Below are positions 36,117 through 45,031 of a DNA stretch of 64,000 nucleotides, piece after piece. The stretch covers positions 1 through 64,000 of the forward strand of contig CAYMFM010000015.1 in NCBI GenBank assembly GCA_964389685.1, written 5' to 3'. The first letter of the stretch is position 1, and the number at the start of each line of letters is the position of its first letter. The DNA comes from G020353115 sp964389685 (GTDB taxonomy: Bacteria > Bacteroidota > Bacteroidia > Bacteroidales > VadinHA17). Under the pieces are notes generated by a model. That model saw nothing but the letters and a program-made list of their open reading frames with translations. It made no database searches and was not told where the DNA came from. The translations under genes and the position numbers were made by a program.

Positions 36117-36464
36117 ATGAAAATCATTCCGTTAGAAAAGGTTGAACGAAAAAAAGTTGAGATGGAAGGAGCGCATAACGCGTTTAAACAGGTTCCTCTT
36201 TCGGGAAAGGATGGAGCCCCGGTTTACTCCTACCGGGTATTTACCGTTGAACCGGGAGGATATACACCCTACCATCAACACAACTACGAACACATGAACT
36301 ATATCATCGAGGGTGAAGGTACATTAGTAAACGAAGCGGGTGTAGAACAACCCCTGAAAGCCGGCGATTTCGCCCTGGTTCTCCCCGATGAAAAGCACCA
36401 GTACCGAAACAAGGGCAATAAACCGTTTAAGATAATTTGCGGTGTGCCGAAGGAGTTTGAATAG
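36117..36464 (+). CDS. small single-domain cupin protein
   Basis: The 115-residue cupin carries motif 1 YTPYHQHNYEHMNYIIEGEG (metal-binding His residues and Glu) and motif 2 GDFALVLPDEKHQYRNKG. It folds as a single jelly roll and probably binds a metal. Function (sensor, isomerase or dioxygenase-like) cannot be told. A short degraded sequence resembling its C-terminal motif occurs beyond the next gene (38201-38305). Confidence 0.85.
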   Translation: MKIIPLEKVERKKVEMEGAHNAFKQVPLSGKDGAPVYSYRVFTVEPGGYTPYHQHNYEHMNYIIEGEGTLVNEAGVEQPLKAGDFALVLPDEKHQYRNKGNKPFKIICGVPKEFE

Positions 36465-36543
36465 TTCGTGTTGCCTAACCTGGAAAATATCTAATCTTGC
36501 TGCATCAAAAGGTATTACGCTCGCAGGATTCAACGAAATTATT

Positions 36544-38178
36544 ATGATAGCAATTTTACACGGGTACTTACTTGAAGGCTCAGGCAGCAATTTATGGACA
36601 CGGTCTATTATTCAATCTTTATGCAAAAATGGAGTTACTGTCTATCTGATGTGTCAGGAAAATCATCCGGAGTTATATGATTTCATTTGTGAAGGAATTA
36701 TTTATCATTCAAATGGCAGAAAAGAAAGGATATTGAAACGCGATCCTGTCTATCCTGGCAAGTGCATTATGCATAAGCCGAAACTAGGGAATACTCTGCC
36801 TGTCTATGTTCGTGACAAATACGAGGAATTTTCTGATCCACAACCAATGATAAATCTCGATGATACATCAATTGAAAAATATCTGGAGACAAACATTAAA
36901 GTACTCACCCAAATAATAAATGAGAATCAGATAAAAGTCATTCTTGCGAACCATGCTGTCTTAATGTCTGTTGTTGCACAGCGGGTAGCAAAAAGATGGA
37001 GAATACCCTATGCTATAATGCCCCACGGCAGCGCTATTGAATACGCGGTGAAAAAAGATAAGAGGTTTTTCAAATACGCTGAGCATGCATTTGATGAGGC
37101 AAAACAAATTTTCGTTATAGGAAAAGAAATAAGAAACAGGTTAAAGGAATTATTTACGGATATACCCGGGATTGATTCTAAAATGACAGAATTGAATTTA
37201 GGGGTCAATACTTCTCTTTTTCATCCTGTAAAAGTAAAACACAGGAATGATAAAATTAACGGGTTATTCAATTTATTAAAAGATGTTGAACGCGGAAAAA
37301 CAAAACTCCAATCGCAAAATATTCTCCGTGAGTTAAAAGCAGATATTTCAAAGCTGAAATTGTTGAATGTTTTAAAGGCTTCGGCTTCCTATAATGCAAA
37401 AATGACTGATGAAGATCTTGAGGAAAAATTGCAGATGATAGACTGGGATAATGAAAAGATTCTTCTATTTGTTGGACGACTGATAGCAAGCAAAGGACTA
37501 CATTCAATTGTAACTGCCTTGCCTGAAATACTTACCAATGAACCAAATACACGGCTGCTTGTAGTTGGACACGGGCCACAGCGAGAACTTCTTGAGGCTT
37601 GGATTTGGGCATTACAAAATGGGTATACCGATTTAGCTTTGAACATTGTCAGGTGGGGAAGAGAGTTAGAAAGCAACGGAAATAAATCACTGGAGGAGAC
37701 TCAATGTTATTTTAATCATCTTAGAACAACTAATGAACTGAATGACTATTTTATAAAGGCACAAAAACATCTGAATCAAAGCATTGTCATCTTTACGGGA
37801 TATCTTACTCATCGGGAATTGTGTTGCCTTTTTCCAGTATGTGATGCTGCGATTTTTCCTTCTGTCGTACCTGAAGCCGGACCCCTTGTATTCTTAGAAG
37901 CGATGGCGTCGGGTTGTTTTCCTATGGGCACCTATTTTGCAGGAATGGCGGCAAGCATAGATTCCGTATCTCAAGCCATTCCCCCCAATATAGCAGACTT
38001 AATGAAACTCAGCCCACGGGCAGATCAGACAGTATTGGATATCATTACTAAAGTAAAAAAGGCCCTTTATATTGACGGAAAGTACAAGGAAATCTTACGT
38101 AATATTACCGTTCAAAAATATGATTGGGAGAATATTAGTAAAAAATTAGCCTCAGATTTGTATCAATTGCAGGATTAA
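36544..38178 (+). CDS. GT4-type glycosyltransferase
   Basis: The 544-residue protein has a GT-B fold. The N-terminal part starts MIAILHGYLLEGSGSNLW, a glycine-rich acceptor loop. The C-terminal part has LLFVGRLIASKGLHSIVTAL, LLVVGHGPQRELLEAW and the nucleotide-sugar motif PSVVPEAGPLVFLEAMASG. A longer open frame reaches back to 36442 and overlaps the cupin gene, but the GT4 N-terminus clearly begins at 36544. The central insertion (about residues 240-300) is unusually long. The gene is more AT-rich than the genes before it and sits between a cupin gene and a cupin remnant, suggesting insertion. The product may be a glycogen or surface-glycan synthase; the donor is unknown. Confidence 0.82.
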   Translation: MIAILHGYLLEGSGSNLWTRSIIQSLCKNGVTVYLMCQENHPELYDFICEGIIYHSNGRKERILKRDPVYPGKCIMHKPKLGNTLPVYVRDKYEEFSDPQPMINLDDTSIEKYLETNIKVLTQIINENQIKVILANHAVLMSVVAQRVAKRWRIPYAIMPHGSAIEYAVKKDKRFFKYAEHAFDEAKQIFVIGKEIRNRLKELFTDIPGIDSKMTELNLGVNTSLFHPVKVKHRNDKINGLFNLLKDVERGKTKLQSQNILRELKADISKLKLLNVLKASASYNAKMTDEDLEEKLQMIDWDNEKILLFVGRLIASKGLHSIVTALPEILTNEPNTRLLVVGHGPQRELLEAWIWALQNGYTDLALNIVRWGRELESNGNKSLEETQCYFNHLRTTNELNDYFIKAQKHLNQSIVIFTGYLTHRELCCLFPVCDAAIFPSVVPEAGPLVFLEAMASGCFPMGTYFAGMAASIDSVSQAIPPNIADLMKLSPRADQTVLDIITKVKKALYIDGKYKEILRNITVQKYDWENISKKLASDLYQLQD

Positions 38179-38200
38179 CTTTCGTCTCTAATATAATGAT

Positions 38201-38305
38201 CTGCTGAAAACAGATGATTTCACCTTGGTGCATCCGGATGAGAAACAGCTCCAAAGGCTATGGATCGAAACAGTTAAAAGAGACAAAATAGGTCAATCCT
38301 GTTAA
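38201..38305 (+). pseudogene. possible remnant of a cupin C-terminus
   Basis: A short frame ending in TAA at 38303-38305 reads LLKTDDFTLVHPDEKQLQR, which resembles LKAGDFALVLPDEKHQYR of the cupin at 36117-36464. There is no start codon and no N-terminal half. The similarity is short, and this is judged only by eye. Confidence 0.35.
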
Positions 38306-38445
38306 AAGAACTGCGGAGTTCCCATAGAATTTGAATGAATTGTTAATTATTTGTTAATTGGTCGTTAACTGCCGGGATTTTTTTTCATCCCTATTTGTTT
38401 ATATTTACAGGGTTGAAGTTTCTTATCTCATGTAAATTATTGATT

Positions 38446-38676
38446 TTGAGGCGAAGAAAGACCAAAGAAGATCATTTGAAACGGACCAACAGGTATACCA
38501 TCATGTTCAATGACAGGGAGTTGAATGCATTGAACTCGTTTTTTGACCGTTACAAGATAGATAACCGTTCCAAATACATGAGAGAAACCATCATCACAGC
38601 TATTCTCAAAAAATTCGATGAAGATTACCCAACCTTCTGGGAAGAGGAACAACAAACACTTTTCAGCAAAAACTGA
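38446..38676 (+). CDS. small RHH-like conserved protein
   Basis: This small basic protein (about 76 residues from TTG 38446) has the core RTNRYTIMFNDRELNALNSF then YKIDNRSKYMRETIITAILKKFDED. The strand-helix-helix pattern fits a ribbon-helix-helix DNA-binding protein, and similar small proteins are widespread in Bacteroidota. The start is uncertain: the frame is open from TTG 38395, but a -7-like TATATTTA at about 38400 argues for the later TTGs at 38440/38446 or ATG 38503. It is followed by a bidirectional terminator. Confidence 0.65.
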   Translation: MRRRKTKEDHLKRTNRYTIMFNDRELNALNSFFDRYKIDNRSKYMRETIITAILKKFDEDYPTFWEEEQQTLFSKN

Positions 38677-38721
38677 ATCCAACCGGAACCAATTCAGGGA
38701 TAGAGAGAGGAGAAAAAAATA

Positions 38722-38749
38722 AAGGGGCTGTTACAGGATACAGCCCCTT
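38722..38749. terminator. bidirectional intrinsic terminator
   Basis: There is a perfect 9-bp stem AAGGGGCTG / CAGCCCCTT with a 10-nt loop. On the minus strand it is followed by a T-rich run (RC of AGAAAAAAATAA), ideal for the VIT-domain gene ending at 38777. On the plus strand it is followed by GTTT for the small RHH-like gene. It lies between the two convergent genes. Confidence 0.8.
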
Positions 38750-38776
38750 GTTTACACGTGTTATTTACCCGACACC

Positions 38777-41185
38777 TCAACCAAACTTCACCGGGATAAC
38801 CATACGCACCCTGACTGCTTTTCCTCCCTGTTTTCCTGGTTTCCACATGTTTGAGGTCAGCTTGATCACCCGGATGGCTTCTTTGTCAAGTTCCGGATGA
38901 ATTCCCCTGAGGATCTTTACCTCTTTAACTGAACCATCAGCATCCACAACAAATTCAACAAATACATTCCCGGAAACACCTTCAATTTTAAGCCTCTCCG
39001 GATAGTTCAGGTGTTTCTCAATGAATCTTTTCAGTCCTTCTGTTTTACCGGGGAATTCAGGCATTGTTTCTGCGGATGCAAAGATACGGTCTTTTCTCTC
39101 CACTCCGGTATCCTCATCCAGGGAGATCATATCTTCCGTTTCTAAAGAAAGCTCTGACACGTTGGCCCATTTAACACCACCGGATTTTTGTGCTGTCCGT
39201 GGAGCCGCCGCAATTCCCTGGACGGGATAAGCACCCCCCACAGCGTAATTACTTACTCCTTCAGGCAAGGGCAAAGGTTGTTTGACCGTGGTCACATTCC
39301 CGCCCTCATTCCGGATTTCTGAATCGATGGCTATGAAGGAGGTATAATTGGTTAACAGGTTATATTTCAGACCAAGGTCAGTGATTTTCCGGACATGCTC
39401 TTCTGTGGATCTTCCCAATGAAGTGTAATCGTCCAGGAGTCGAATTGTTTCCCTGGCCCAGAGGTATTTTAAGCCGATATTTGATTTTACCGGGGCTGTT
39501 GAACCAACATCGAGACTTACCTTGTACTCTCCTTCACCACTATCACCGGTCAGGTTGATTTTACCTTTGGGTTTGCCTTTCCATTTACCATACACGATCA
39601 CCGGTTTTTCAGCGAGAACATCGGGGACGGTTAATGGTTCAACATCAAACACTTCAAAATCCTCAAACCGAAGCTTTATGTTTGTAAGTACGGGAGTTTG
39701 GATGTATGTTCTGAATTTTTCAGCTTTTCCAGCAGCTTCGTTTTCTTTAGTGATGATGAATGCCTCTCCCGTACCAACATGAGCCATACCTTCAAGCAGG
39801 TAACGGTTAACTGAACTCCCAATACCAAAGGTGAAGAAATTAGCCCTGCCAAGGTTTTCTCGGATCAGGTCGAATGCCTCTTTTTCGACGGATACATAAC
39901 CGTCAGTTGCAATGACAAAGCTCCTTGAATAATCTTCAGTTCCTGTTAAGGAGAGTGCCCGTTTTAATGCAGGAAGCAGTTCCGTACCACCACCACCCCG
40001 CTGGTTATCGATAAACTGGATTGCCCTGGATACATTCTCCCTGGTTGCCGGAAGTGATTGTTCAGCGAACAATTCTGAACCACCGGCAAAAAGCAGGATA
40101 TTAAACCGATCGGTAGGCCTGAGGTTCGCTAGCAGATCTCGCATAAGGGTTTTCGAAATATTCAGCGGGAATCCATACATTGAACCCGAAACATCGACAA
40201 TAAAAACATATTCTCTCGGAGGAATCAACTCCTTCTTAACGATTTTCGGGGGTTGGATCATTGCCAGGAAAAAATTCTCTTCGACTCCTTCATACAGCAG
40301 TAATCCCGATTCGATTTTGTTACCGGTAAGACGATATTGTACAATACAGTCTTTATTTCCCCCGGACTTTTCTTCGGGAGAGAGGGTCAGTATCGCAGTA
40401 GACCGGGTTTCAAAATTGATGGTCATATCATGTGAAGGGGACCGGACATCCTGAATGGGCAGACCGGCAGTAATCCCAATAGAAATATCAAAAGTGTAGA
40501 AAGGATCTTCTCCCTCACGGGTATAGGGGTTGGCGATCCATCCCTCTTCAGGGGCAGCATTTTCAGCCAGGGTATTCGAGTACCTGGGGCCAACCACAGT
40601 GGGATAGATAAATTCGTACAGGCCACTTTCGGGGATGAGCAATTCCGTATATTTCATTTCAACTTTTATCACATCACCCGGAAGGATATTGGCAACATTC
40701 ATCTGGAATACATTGGGCCTCATCTGCTCCAGGAGAGATGCAGATTTTCCTTCTTCCCTTGCCTGTTCATAGCTTTCCCGTGCTTTTTGTTTTTCCTGGA
40801 TAATGGCAACGATCTCACGTTCCCCGATTGTCATGGTCATACTGTATACCGCAGCGCGGGTGGAAGCGGGAAAGACATAAATGGCTTCCAGTACATTTTG
40901 CCCCTCATTTTTATAGGTTTGCGTAATGGTCACGTCGGCAATAACCCCTGCGATGTTCACATTGGCACGGGTCTCCTTGAGCGGTAATCTGTCGGTTGAA
41001 GGATCATCACTCTGTACAAAGAAATAAGGAGATAAGGTTTGGTCCTGGTTCTCTTCATTCCAGGTTGGCCATCGGTCAGGAGGAGGAACAACCTGTGCGT
41101 TTGCAAAAAAGATCATCAGCAGGGCTGGCAAAGAAATCGCCAACCTCCATATGATCAACGGTCTAAATTTATGTCTGTTTTTCAT
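38777..41185 (-). CDS. VIT + von Willebrand A domain protein with TonB C-terminal domain
   Basis: The 802-residue protein has an N-terminal signal, a VIT domain (about residues 45-185, VYPASTRAAVYSMTM-like face and EQAREEGKSASLLEQMRPNVFQ), a vWA domain with an intact MIDAS (VDVSGSMYG, about 325-500), and a C-terminal TonB-type domain (PERLKIEGVSGNVFVEFVV ... MVIPVKFG). It is exported and probably membrane-linked in the periplasm. A similar TonB-C domain closes the anti-sigma protein encoded at 42080-43222, and the two genes are divergent across a 296-bp region. Function is unknown; a role in envelope stress or cell-surface interaction is inferred. Confidence 0.85.
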   Translation of the reverse strand: MKNRHKFRPLIIWRLAISLPALLMIFFANAQVVPPPDRWPTWNEENQDQTLSPYFFVQSDDPSTDRLPLKETRANVNIAGVIADVTITQTYKNEGQNVLEAIYVFPASTRAAVYSMTMTIGEREIVAIIQEKQKARESYEQAREEGKSASLLEQMRPNVFQMNVANILPGDVIKVEMKYTELLIPESGLYEFIYPTVVGPRYSNTLAENAAPEEGWIANPYTREGEDPFYTFDISIGITAGLPIQDVRSPSHDMTINFETRSTAILTLSPEEKSGGNKDCIVQYRLTGNKIESGLLLYEGVEENFFLAMIQPPKIVKKELIPPREYVFIVDVSGSMYGFPLNISKTLMRDLLANLRPTDRFNILLFAGGSELFAEQSLPATRENVSRAIQFIDNQRGGGGTELLPALKRALSLTGTEDYSRSFVIATDGYVSVEKEAFDLIRENLGRANFFTFGIGSSVNRYLLEGMAHVGTGEAFIITKENEAAGKAEKFRTYIQTPVLTNIKLRFEDFEVFDVEPLTVPDVLAEKPVIVYGKWKGKPKGKINLTGDSGEGEYKVSLDVGSTAPVKSNIGLKYLWARETIRLLDDYTSLGRSTEEHVRKITDLGLKYNLLTNYTSFIAIDSEIRNEGGNVTTVKQPLPLPEGVSNYAVGGAYPVQGIAAAPRTAQKSGGVKWANVSELSLETEDMISLDEDTGVERKDRIFASAETMPEFPGKTEGLKRFIEKHLNYPERLKIEGVSGNVFVEFVVDADGSVKEVKILRGIHPELDKEAIRVIKLTSNMWKPGKQGGKAVRVRMVIPVKFG

Positions 41186-41481
41186 GATACATTTTTTTAA
41201 TTGGATTATACAATAACTGTACCGTCTACACCTAAAATTCTCGCTTCTTCAGGGTAGGTGATTTCCATAATGAGAAAGCTTTGATTTCATTGATGGGATG
41301 CAGTCGCAACGTAAATTCCATAATGAAATGACATTATTTTTCCAGGAATGGGCTTAACTGAAAGAGTTTGAGACCAATACTTGTTTTCTTTTCATTTGAT
41401 TTTCCGGCCTGTTTTTTGCTGTTTTACAAGTGGTGACCCTTTTTATTACTTTTGGTATAAACTAAAAATCAAAACATTGTT
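41186..41481. promoter_or_regulatory. divergent region between the VIT gene and the sigma-factor gene
   Basis: No gene is seen in these 296 bp. A perfect -7 box TACTTTTG lies at 41447-41454, 28 bp before the TTG start of the sigma-factor gene. No clear promoter was found for the VIT gene. Confidence 0.45.
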
Positions 41482-42087
41482 TTGTTTCTCAGAATAACAT
41501 ATAAGGGTGGAAAAGAGAAGCCGGATCAATACAGCGACCAGGAGATAATCGCGTGGTACCGGGAGGATCGTGATCCGGAATGGATCGGTATTTTATTTGA
41601 ACGATACACCCACCTGGTGTTGGGTATATGTCTCAAATACCTGAAGAGTGAAGAAGATTCAAAAGATGCTGTGATGCAGATATTTGAAAACCTGATGGAT
41701 GATCTGGTGAACCATCGTGTGGATCATTTTAAATCCTGGTTGTACACCCTTACCAGGAATCATTGTCTGATGCAATTGAGAAAAATTCGGACAGTAAACA
41801 GATACCATGAAGCTGAACTGATTAAATTAAGAGAATCGATTATGGAATCTGCAGACAAAATGCATCTGAACAATGAGAGAGAACTGGATCATATGTTGGA
41901 AGCACTTTCAAGTGGAATTGCGATGCTGTCAAAAGAGCAATCGAAATGCATTGAGTTGATGTACCTGAAGGAAAAGTCGTATAAAGAGATCGCCAGCCTT
42001 ACTGGCTACAACCTCAAGCAGGTTAAAAGTTATATACAGAATGGCAAAAGAAATTTACAAAAAATCCTAAACCGAGGTGATGGTTAA
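41482..42087 (+). CDS. ECF-type RNA polymerase sigma factor
   Basis: The 201-residue protein has sigma-70 region 2 (about residues 25-95, LGICLKYLKSEEDSKDAVMQ, WLYTLTRNHCLMQLRK) and region 4 (about 135-195, LSKEQSKCIELMYLKEKSYK, EIASLTGYNLKQVKSYIQNG). It would direct RNA polymerase to a stress or envelope regulon. The start appears to be TTG at 41482, as no ATG exists upstream of region 2. Its end overlaps the next gene by 8 bp, so translation of the anti-sigma protein is probably coupled. Confidence 0.9.
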   Translation: MFLRITYKGGKEKPDQYSDQEIIAWYREDRDPEWIGILFERYTHLVLGICLKYLKSEEDSKDAVMQIFENLMDDLVNHRVDHFKSWLYTLTRNHCLMQLRKIRTVNRYHEAELIKLRESIMESADKMHLNNERELDHMLEALSSGIAMLSKEQSKCIELMYLKEKSYKEIASLTGYNLKQVKSYIQNGKRNLQKILNRGDG

Positions 42088-43222
42088 ATCAAAACATACT
42101 CGCAATCTATTCAATGCTTCTGGTTGTTTAACCCTGGATGTTATTAACCGGTATCATTCCGGCAGGCTCAGCAATAAGGACCTGGAGGTTGTCAGGCAAC
42201 ATATGGAGGAGTGTGAAATGTGCAGGGATGCGGTTGAGGGATATAAGAACCTCACCGATCAAAAGAGGCAGCACGAGCTTGTTTTAACCCTCCGAAAAAA
42301 AATCAGAAGCAGGTATTTAACCAGGCCCACAAAGATGCTTTATGGTAGAGAAAGAAGGCTTAATCCTACATTAACATACATCTCTGCAGCAGCTACAATA
42401 CTTATCATTCTTGGTATATTTGGTCTTATAAATACCGATATTTTCCGTCACGAAAACTATGTAGCCGAACAGATACAGGAGGGAGAAATGAAAAGTGAGG
42501 ATCGGATTACCCGGGTGGAAGAACCCGCTTCTGAAGCACAAATTGAAACTCCTCCTGAACTGTCCAAGCGACCGGATTCATCAACCTGCCATCTTGATAA
42601 TCAGGAACCTGAATTAACGGAAGAAACGACTGTAATTACCGGTGAAATAGAAATGGAAGAAAAAGCTTTCCCCGAAAGGGATGTTCGTCTTGCACAAGCA
42701 GCTGAGGAAATGATACCGGATGAACCAGCGGATACCCATTTGATTGAAAGAGTAGAACATGTTGCCGGTGTTGAGATTAAAACCGTATCTGAAGCTGGAA
42801 AATCAGCAGCCAAAAAAGTTGCTGCCCTGCCGGTAAAAAGTGTGTCAGCCGATATGGATGTTGAGACAGGATTGGAAAAAGGGGATACTGGAAGAACTGC
42901 AACGGGCATTCTTTTCTTTACATGGGTTGATGAAATGCCGCAATTCTCCGTCAACGGGTATCAGGATTTTAATGATTATATCCGCAAGAATCTGAAATAT
43001 CCTGAAAACGCAAGAGAACGTGGTGTTACCGGGGAAGTATTGATCCAGTTTATAGTAAATACATACGGAAAAGTGGAAGACGTTAAGGCGATACAGGTGG
43101 TTGATCCGTTGCTGGACCAGGAGGCAATCAGGGTGGTCAAATCCTCCCCAAGATGGAGATCCGGGAGGCAAAACGGTGAAAAAGTAAACGTGCAATTGGT
43201 ATACCCTTTAATCTTTGAATGA
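42080..43222 (+). CDS. anti-sigma factor with zinc finger, one TM helix and TonB C-terminal domain
   Basis: The ~380-residue protein has an N-terminal zinc-binding anti-sigma domain (HMEECEMC, the HxxxCxxC type), a membrane helix (about residues 98-118, ISAAATILIILGIFGLI), an acidic periplasmic linker, and a TonB-C/energy-transducer-like domain (YPENARERGVTGEVLIQFIV ... VNVQLVYPLIFE). It would hold the sigma factor encoded just upstream at the membrane. The fusion of an anti-sigma domain to a TonB-C domain suggests that the signal arrives from an outer-membrane or periplasmic partner. Start ATG 42080; a GTG at 42077 is equally possible. Confidence 0.85.
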   Translation: MVKSKHTRNLFNASGCLTLDVINRYHSGRLSNKDLEVVRQHMEECEMCRDAVEGYKNLTDQKRQHELVLTLRKKIRSRYLTRPTKMLYGRERRLNPTLTYISAAATILIILGIFGLINTDIFRHENYVAEQIQEGEMKSEDRITRVEEPASEAQIETPPELSKRPDSSTCHLDNQEPELTEETTVITGEIEMEEKAFPERDVRLAQAAEEMIPDEPADTHLIERVEHVAGVEIKTVSEAGKSAAKKVAALPVKSVSADMDVETGLEKGDTGRTATGILFFTWVDEMPQFSVNGYQDFNDYIRKNLKYPENARERGVTGEVLIQFIVNTYGKVEDVKAIQVVDPLLDQEAIRVVKSSPRWRSGRQNGEKVNVQLVYPLIFE

Positions 43223-43341
43223 TGCCCTAATTCCTTTATAGAGAAACTGTTCCCATCCTCATAGGTCATTTTTTGCTTCATTAGTAAGACCTTTTATACC
43301 TTCCGGGAGTGGGAAATAACCATAATATTTTGTAAATTTTA

Positions 43342-44493
43342 GTGGCAAAAAATGATCACATTCTCAATGACCCGGCTATGAGCAGCACCTTGGTTAATAT
43401 TTTTACACTGGGGAATTCCCATGCAGCCTATTTTCTTAAAAGCCATCTTGATTCATGCAGTATTGAATCTTTCCTTTCATTCGATGAAAGCAACACATCA
43501 AGAAAAATGAAAAGGACCGAAGGGGTGAAGGTAAAAGTGAAGGATAGCGATGTAGAGAAAGCTGTCGGGGTAATCGTGGAATTGACAGGCAAATACGGGA
43601 AACTGGATGATCAGAAAGCAACACACTTCAGGAAAATTCTGGTCCCGGTTGACTTTTCGGATGTGGCTGTAACAGCATCCCAATATGCCATCAGCCTGGC
43701 TGAGAACCTGCACGGTGAAATTCGTCTTTTCCATGTATACGATGATCCCCTTAAGGAACAGCGAATAAAGCAAACAAGCACGTTTGAAAAATATCATGAC
43801 GAAGAGTTACAGTTGATCGAGGAGAAGTGTAAAGAAAATATTCTTGTGTTCACGTCGAAATTGAAAGAAAAGGTAAAACCTGAAACAGTTACAAGAGCAA
43901 GAATTCACTATTCAATGGCGCTTGGATCACTGGATAGTGAAATTATTCATATGAGCAACCAGTATCGGCCTGAATTAATTATTCTGGGTACTAGCAAGGA
44001 ACCGGATAAGATAAACCAACTTTCTGAAATGCTCTGTTTGAAAATTGCCCAAAATGTAACTGTTCCATTACTGGTCGTTCCTCAGGAGGCTGAATTTCAG
44101 GGTGTGGAAAATATCAATCTTCTCTATGCCACGGATTTCCTCGATTCCGATTTTACATCCTTGAGAACACTGCTTGCCCTTATGGCACCTTTCAAGGTGA
44201 AATACTTCTGCATTCATGTTGATAATGAGGATGATAACATACTGAAAGTTCAAAAAATGCATGAACTTCAGGAGGTGATCGAGCAGGATTACAGCAATTA
44301 TTCCATCGATTTTCAGTTAATAAAGAACGAGGACATGATCAATGGGATAATGGATTTTGTAAAAGAAGAGAATATTCATATCATTTCATTTACGAATCCC
44401 AGGAGAAGTATGATATATCGTTTGCTGAGCCCGAATAATTTGAAACGGATGATTCAGCAAACTGCCATCCCGATGTTCATCTTCCGGTCGTAG
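43342..44493 (+). CDS. tandem universal stress protein with N-terminal DUF2007-like domain
   Basis: The 383-residue soluble protein has an N-terminal segment (about residues 12-80, LVNIFTLGNSHAAYFLKSHL, ending in VKVKDSDVEKAVGVIVEL) resembling DUF2007 signal-transducing domains. Two UspA domains follow (about 98-245 beginning KILVPVDFSD and ending VTVPLLVVP, then about 255-383 beginning NLLYATDFLDSD). The first domain keeps the nucleotide-binding-like ILGTSKEPDK segment in partial form. The start appears to be GTG 43342, with ATG 43378 as an alternative. It is probably a stress-response protein; ligand unknown. Confidence 0.85.
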   Translation: MAKNDHILNDPAMSSTLVNIFTLGNSHAAYFLKSHLDSCSIESFLSFDESNTSRKMKRTEGVKVKVKDSDVEKAVGVIVELTGKYGKLDDQKATHFRKILVPVDFSDVAVTASQYAISLAENLHGEIRLFHVYDDPLKEQRIKQTSTFEKYHDEELQLIEEKCKENILVFTSKLKEKVKPETVTRARIHYSMALGSLDSEIIHMSNQYRPELIILGTSKEPDKINQLSEMLCLKIAQNVTVPLLVVPQEAEFQGVENINLLYATDFLDSDFTSLRTLLALMAPFKVKYFCIHVDNEDDNILKVQKMHELQEVIEQDYSNYSIDFQLIKNEDMINGIMDFVKEENIHIISFTNPRRSMIYRLLSPNNLKRMIQQTAIPMFIFRS

Positions 44494-44591
44494 AATTGAA
44501 TGAGGTGTAATCGCCGGTAAATAGATAGATCAGAGCATCTTCGGGTTGTTTGTGAGCCACGGATGAGGGATGGGGAAGGAAAGTTAGTTTT

Positions 44592-44599
44592 TACTTTTG
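44592..44599 (+). promoter_or_regulatory. -7 promoter box of the DUF1987 gene
   Basis: TACTTTTG matches TAnnTTTG, 48 bp before the ATG at 44648. Confidence 0.45.
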
Positions 44600-44647
44600 A
44601 ATTAAATGTTTTATTTTTATTCCAGGCAATAAAAGAATAAAATAGAT

Positions 44648-45031
44648 ATGCAAGACTTACTTATTGAATCTACCAGGAAGTCTCCACTCGTTAGTTTACA
44701 AGATGGCAATCTCCAATTTAGCGGTAGGGCAATTCCCGAAAACCCGGCAGATTTTTTCAAACCGGTGATGGTTTGGATAAAAGAATATACTAAATCATTG
44801 GCAGATCATACTACAATTGACCTGAAATTTGAATATATTAACACGGCTGCAACCAAGTGGATTTACAACGTACTTAAGATATTGGGAGAAGTCGAAGGGC
44901 ATCAGAAAAAAATGGTTGTCAACTGGCATTATGAGGTGGGAGATGATGATATGTATGAGCTTGGACATGTATTGAAAAAACTGGTGTTATCGCCATTTAA
45001 TTTTATTGAGGAGGAAGAGACAACCGATTAA
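44648..45031 (+). CDS. SiaC-like regulatory phosphoprotein (DUF1987)
   Basis: The 127-residue protein matches the DUF1987/SiaC family: LIESTRKSPLVSLQDGNLQF at the N-terminus, GRAIPENPADFFKPVMVWI and LKFEYINTAATKWIYNVLKI. In Pseudomonas SiaC is phosphorylated on a Thr by SiaB and dephosphorylated by the PP2C protein SiaA, and it controls a diguanylate cyclase. No kinase is adjacent here; a PP2C phosphatase is encoded at 1072-2301, far away. The gene ends in a 4-bp overlap with the convergent MutS-like gene. Confidence 0.85.
   Translation: MQDLLIESTRKSPLVSLQDGNLQFSGRAIPENPADFFKPVMVWIKEYTKSLADHTTIDLKFEYINTAATKWIYNVLKILGEVEGHQKKMVVNWHYEVGDDDMYELGHVLKKLVLSPFNFIEEEETTD

Noticed and set aside
1072..45031. 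SiaABC-type partner-switch module formed by the PP2C protein and the DUF1987 protein
   Set aside because: The genes are 42 kb apart and no SiaB-like kinase was seen; a functional link is not supported by the sequence.
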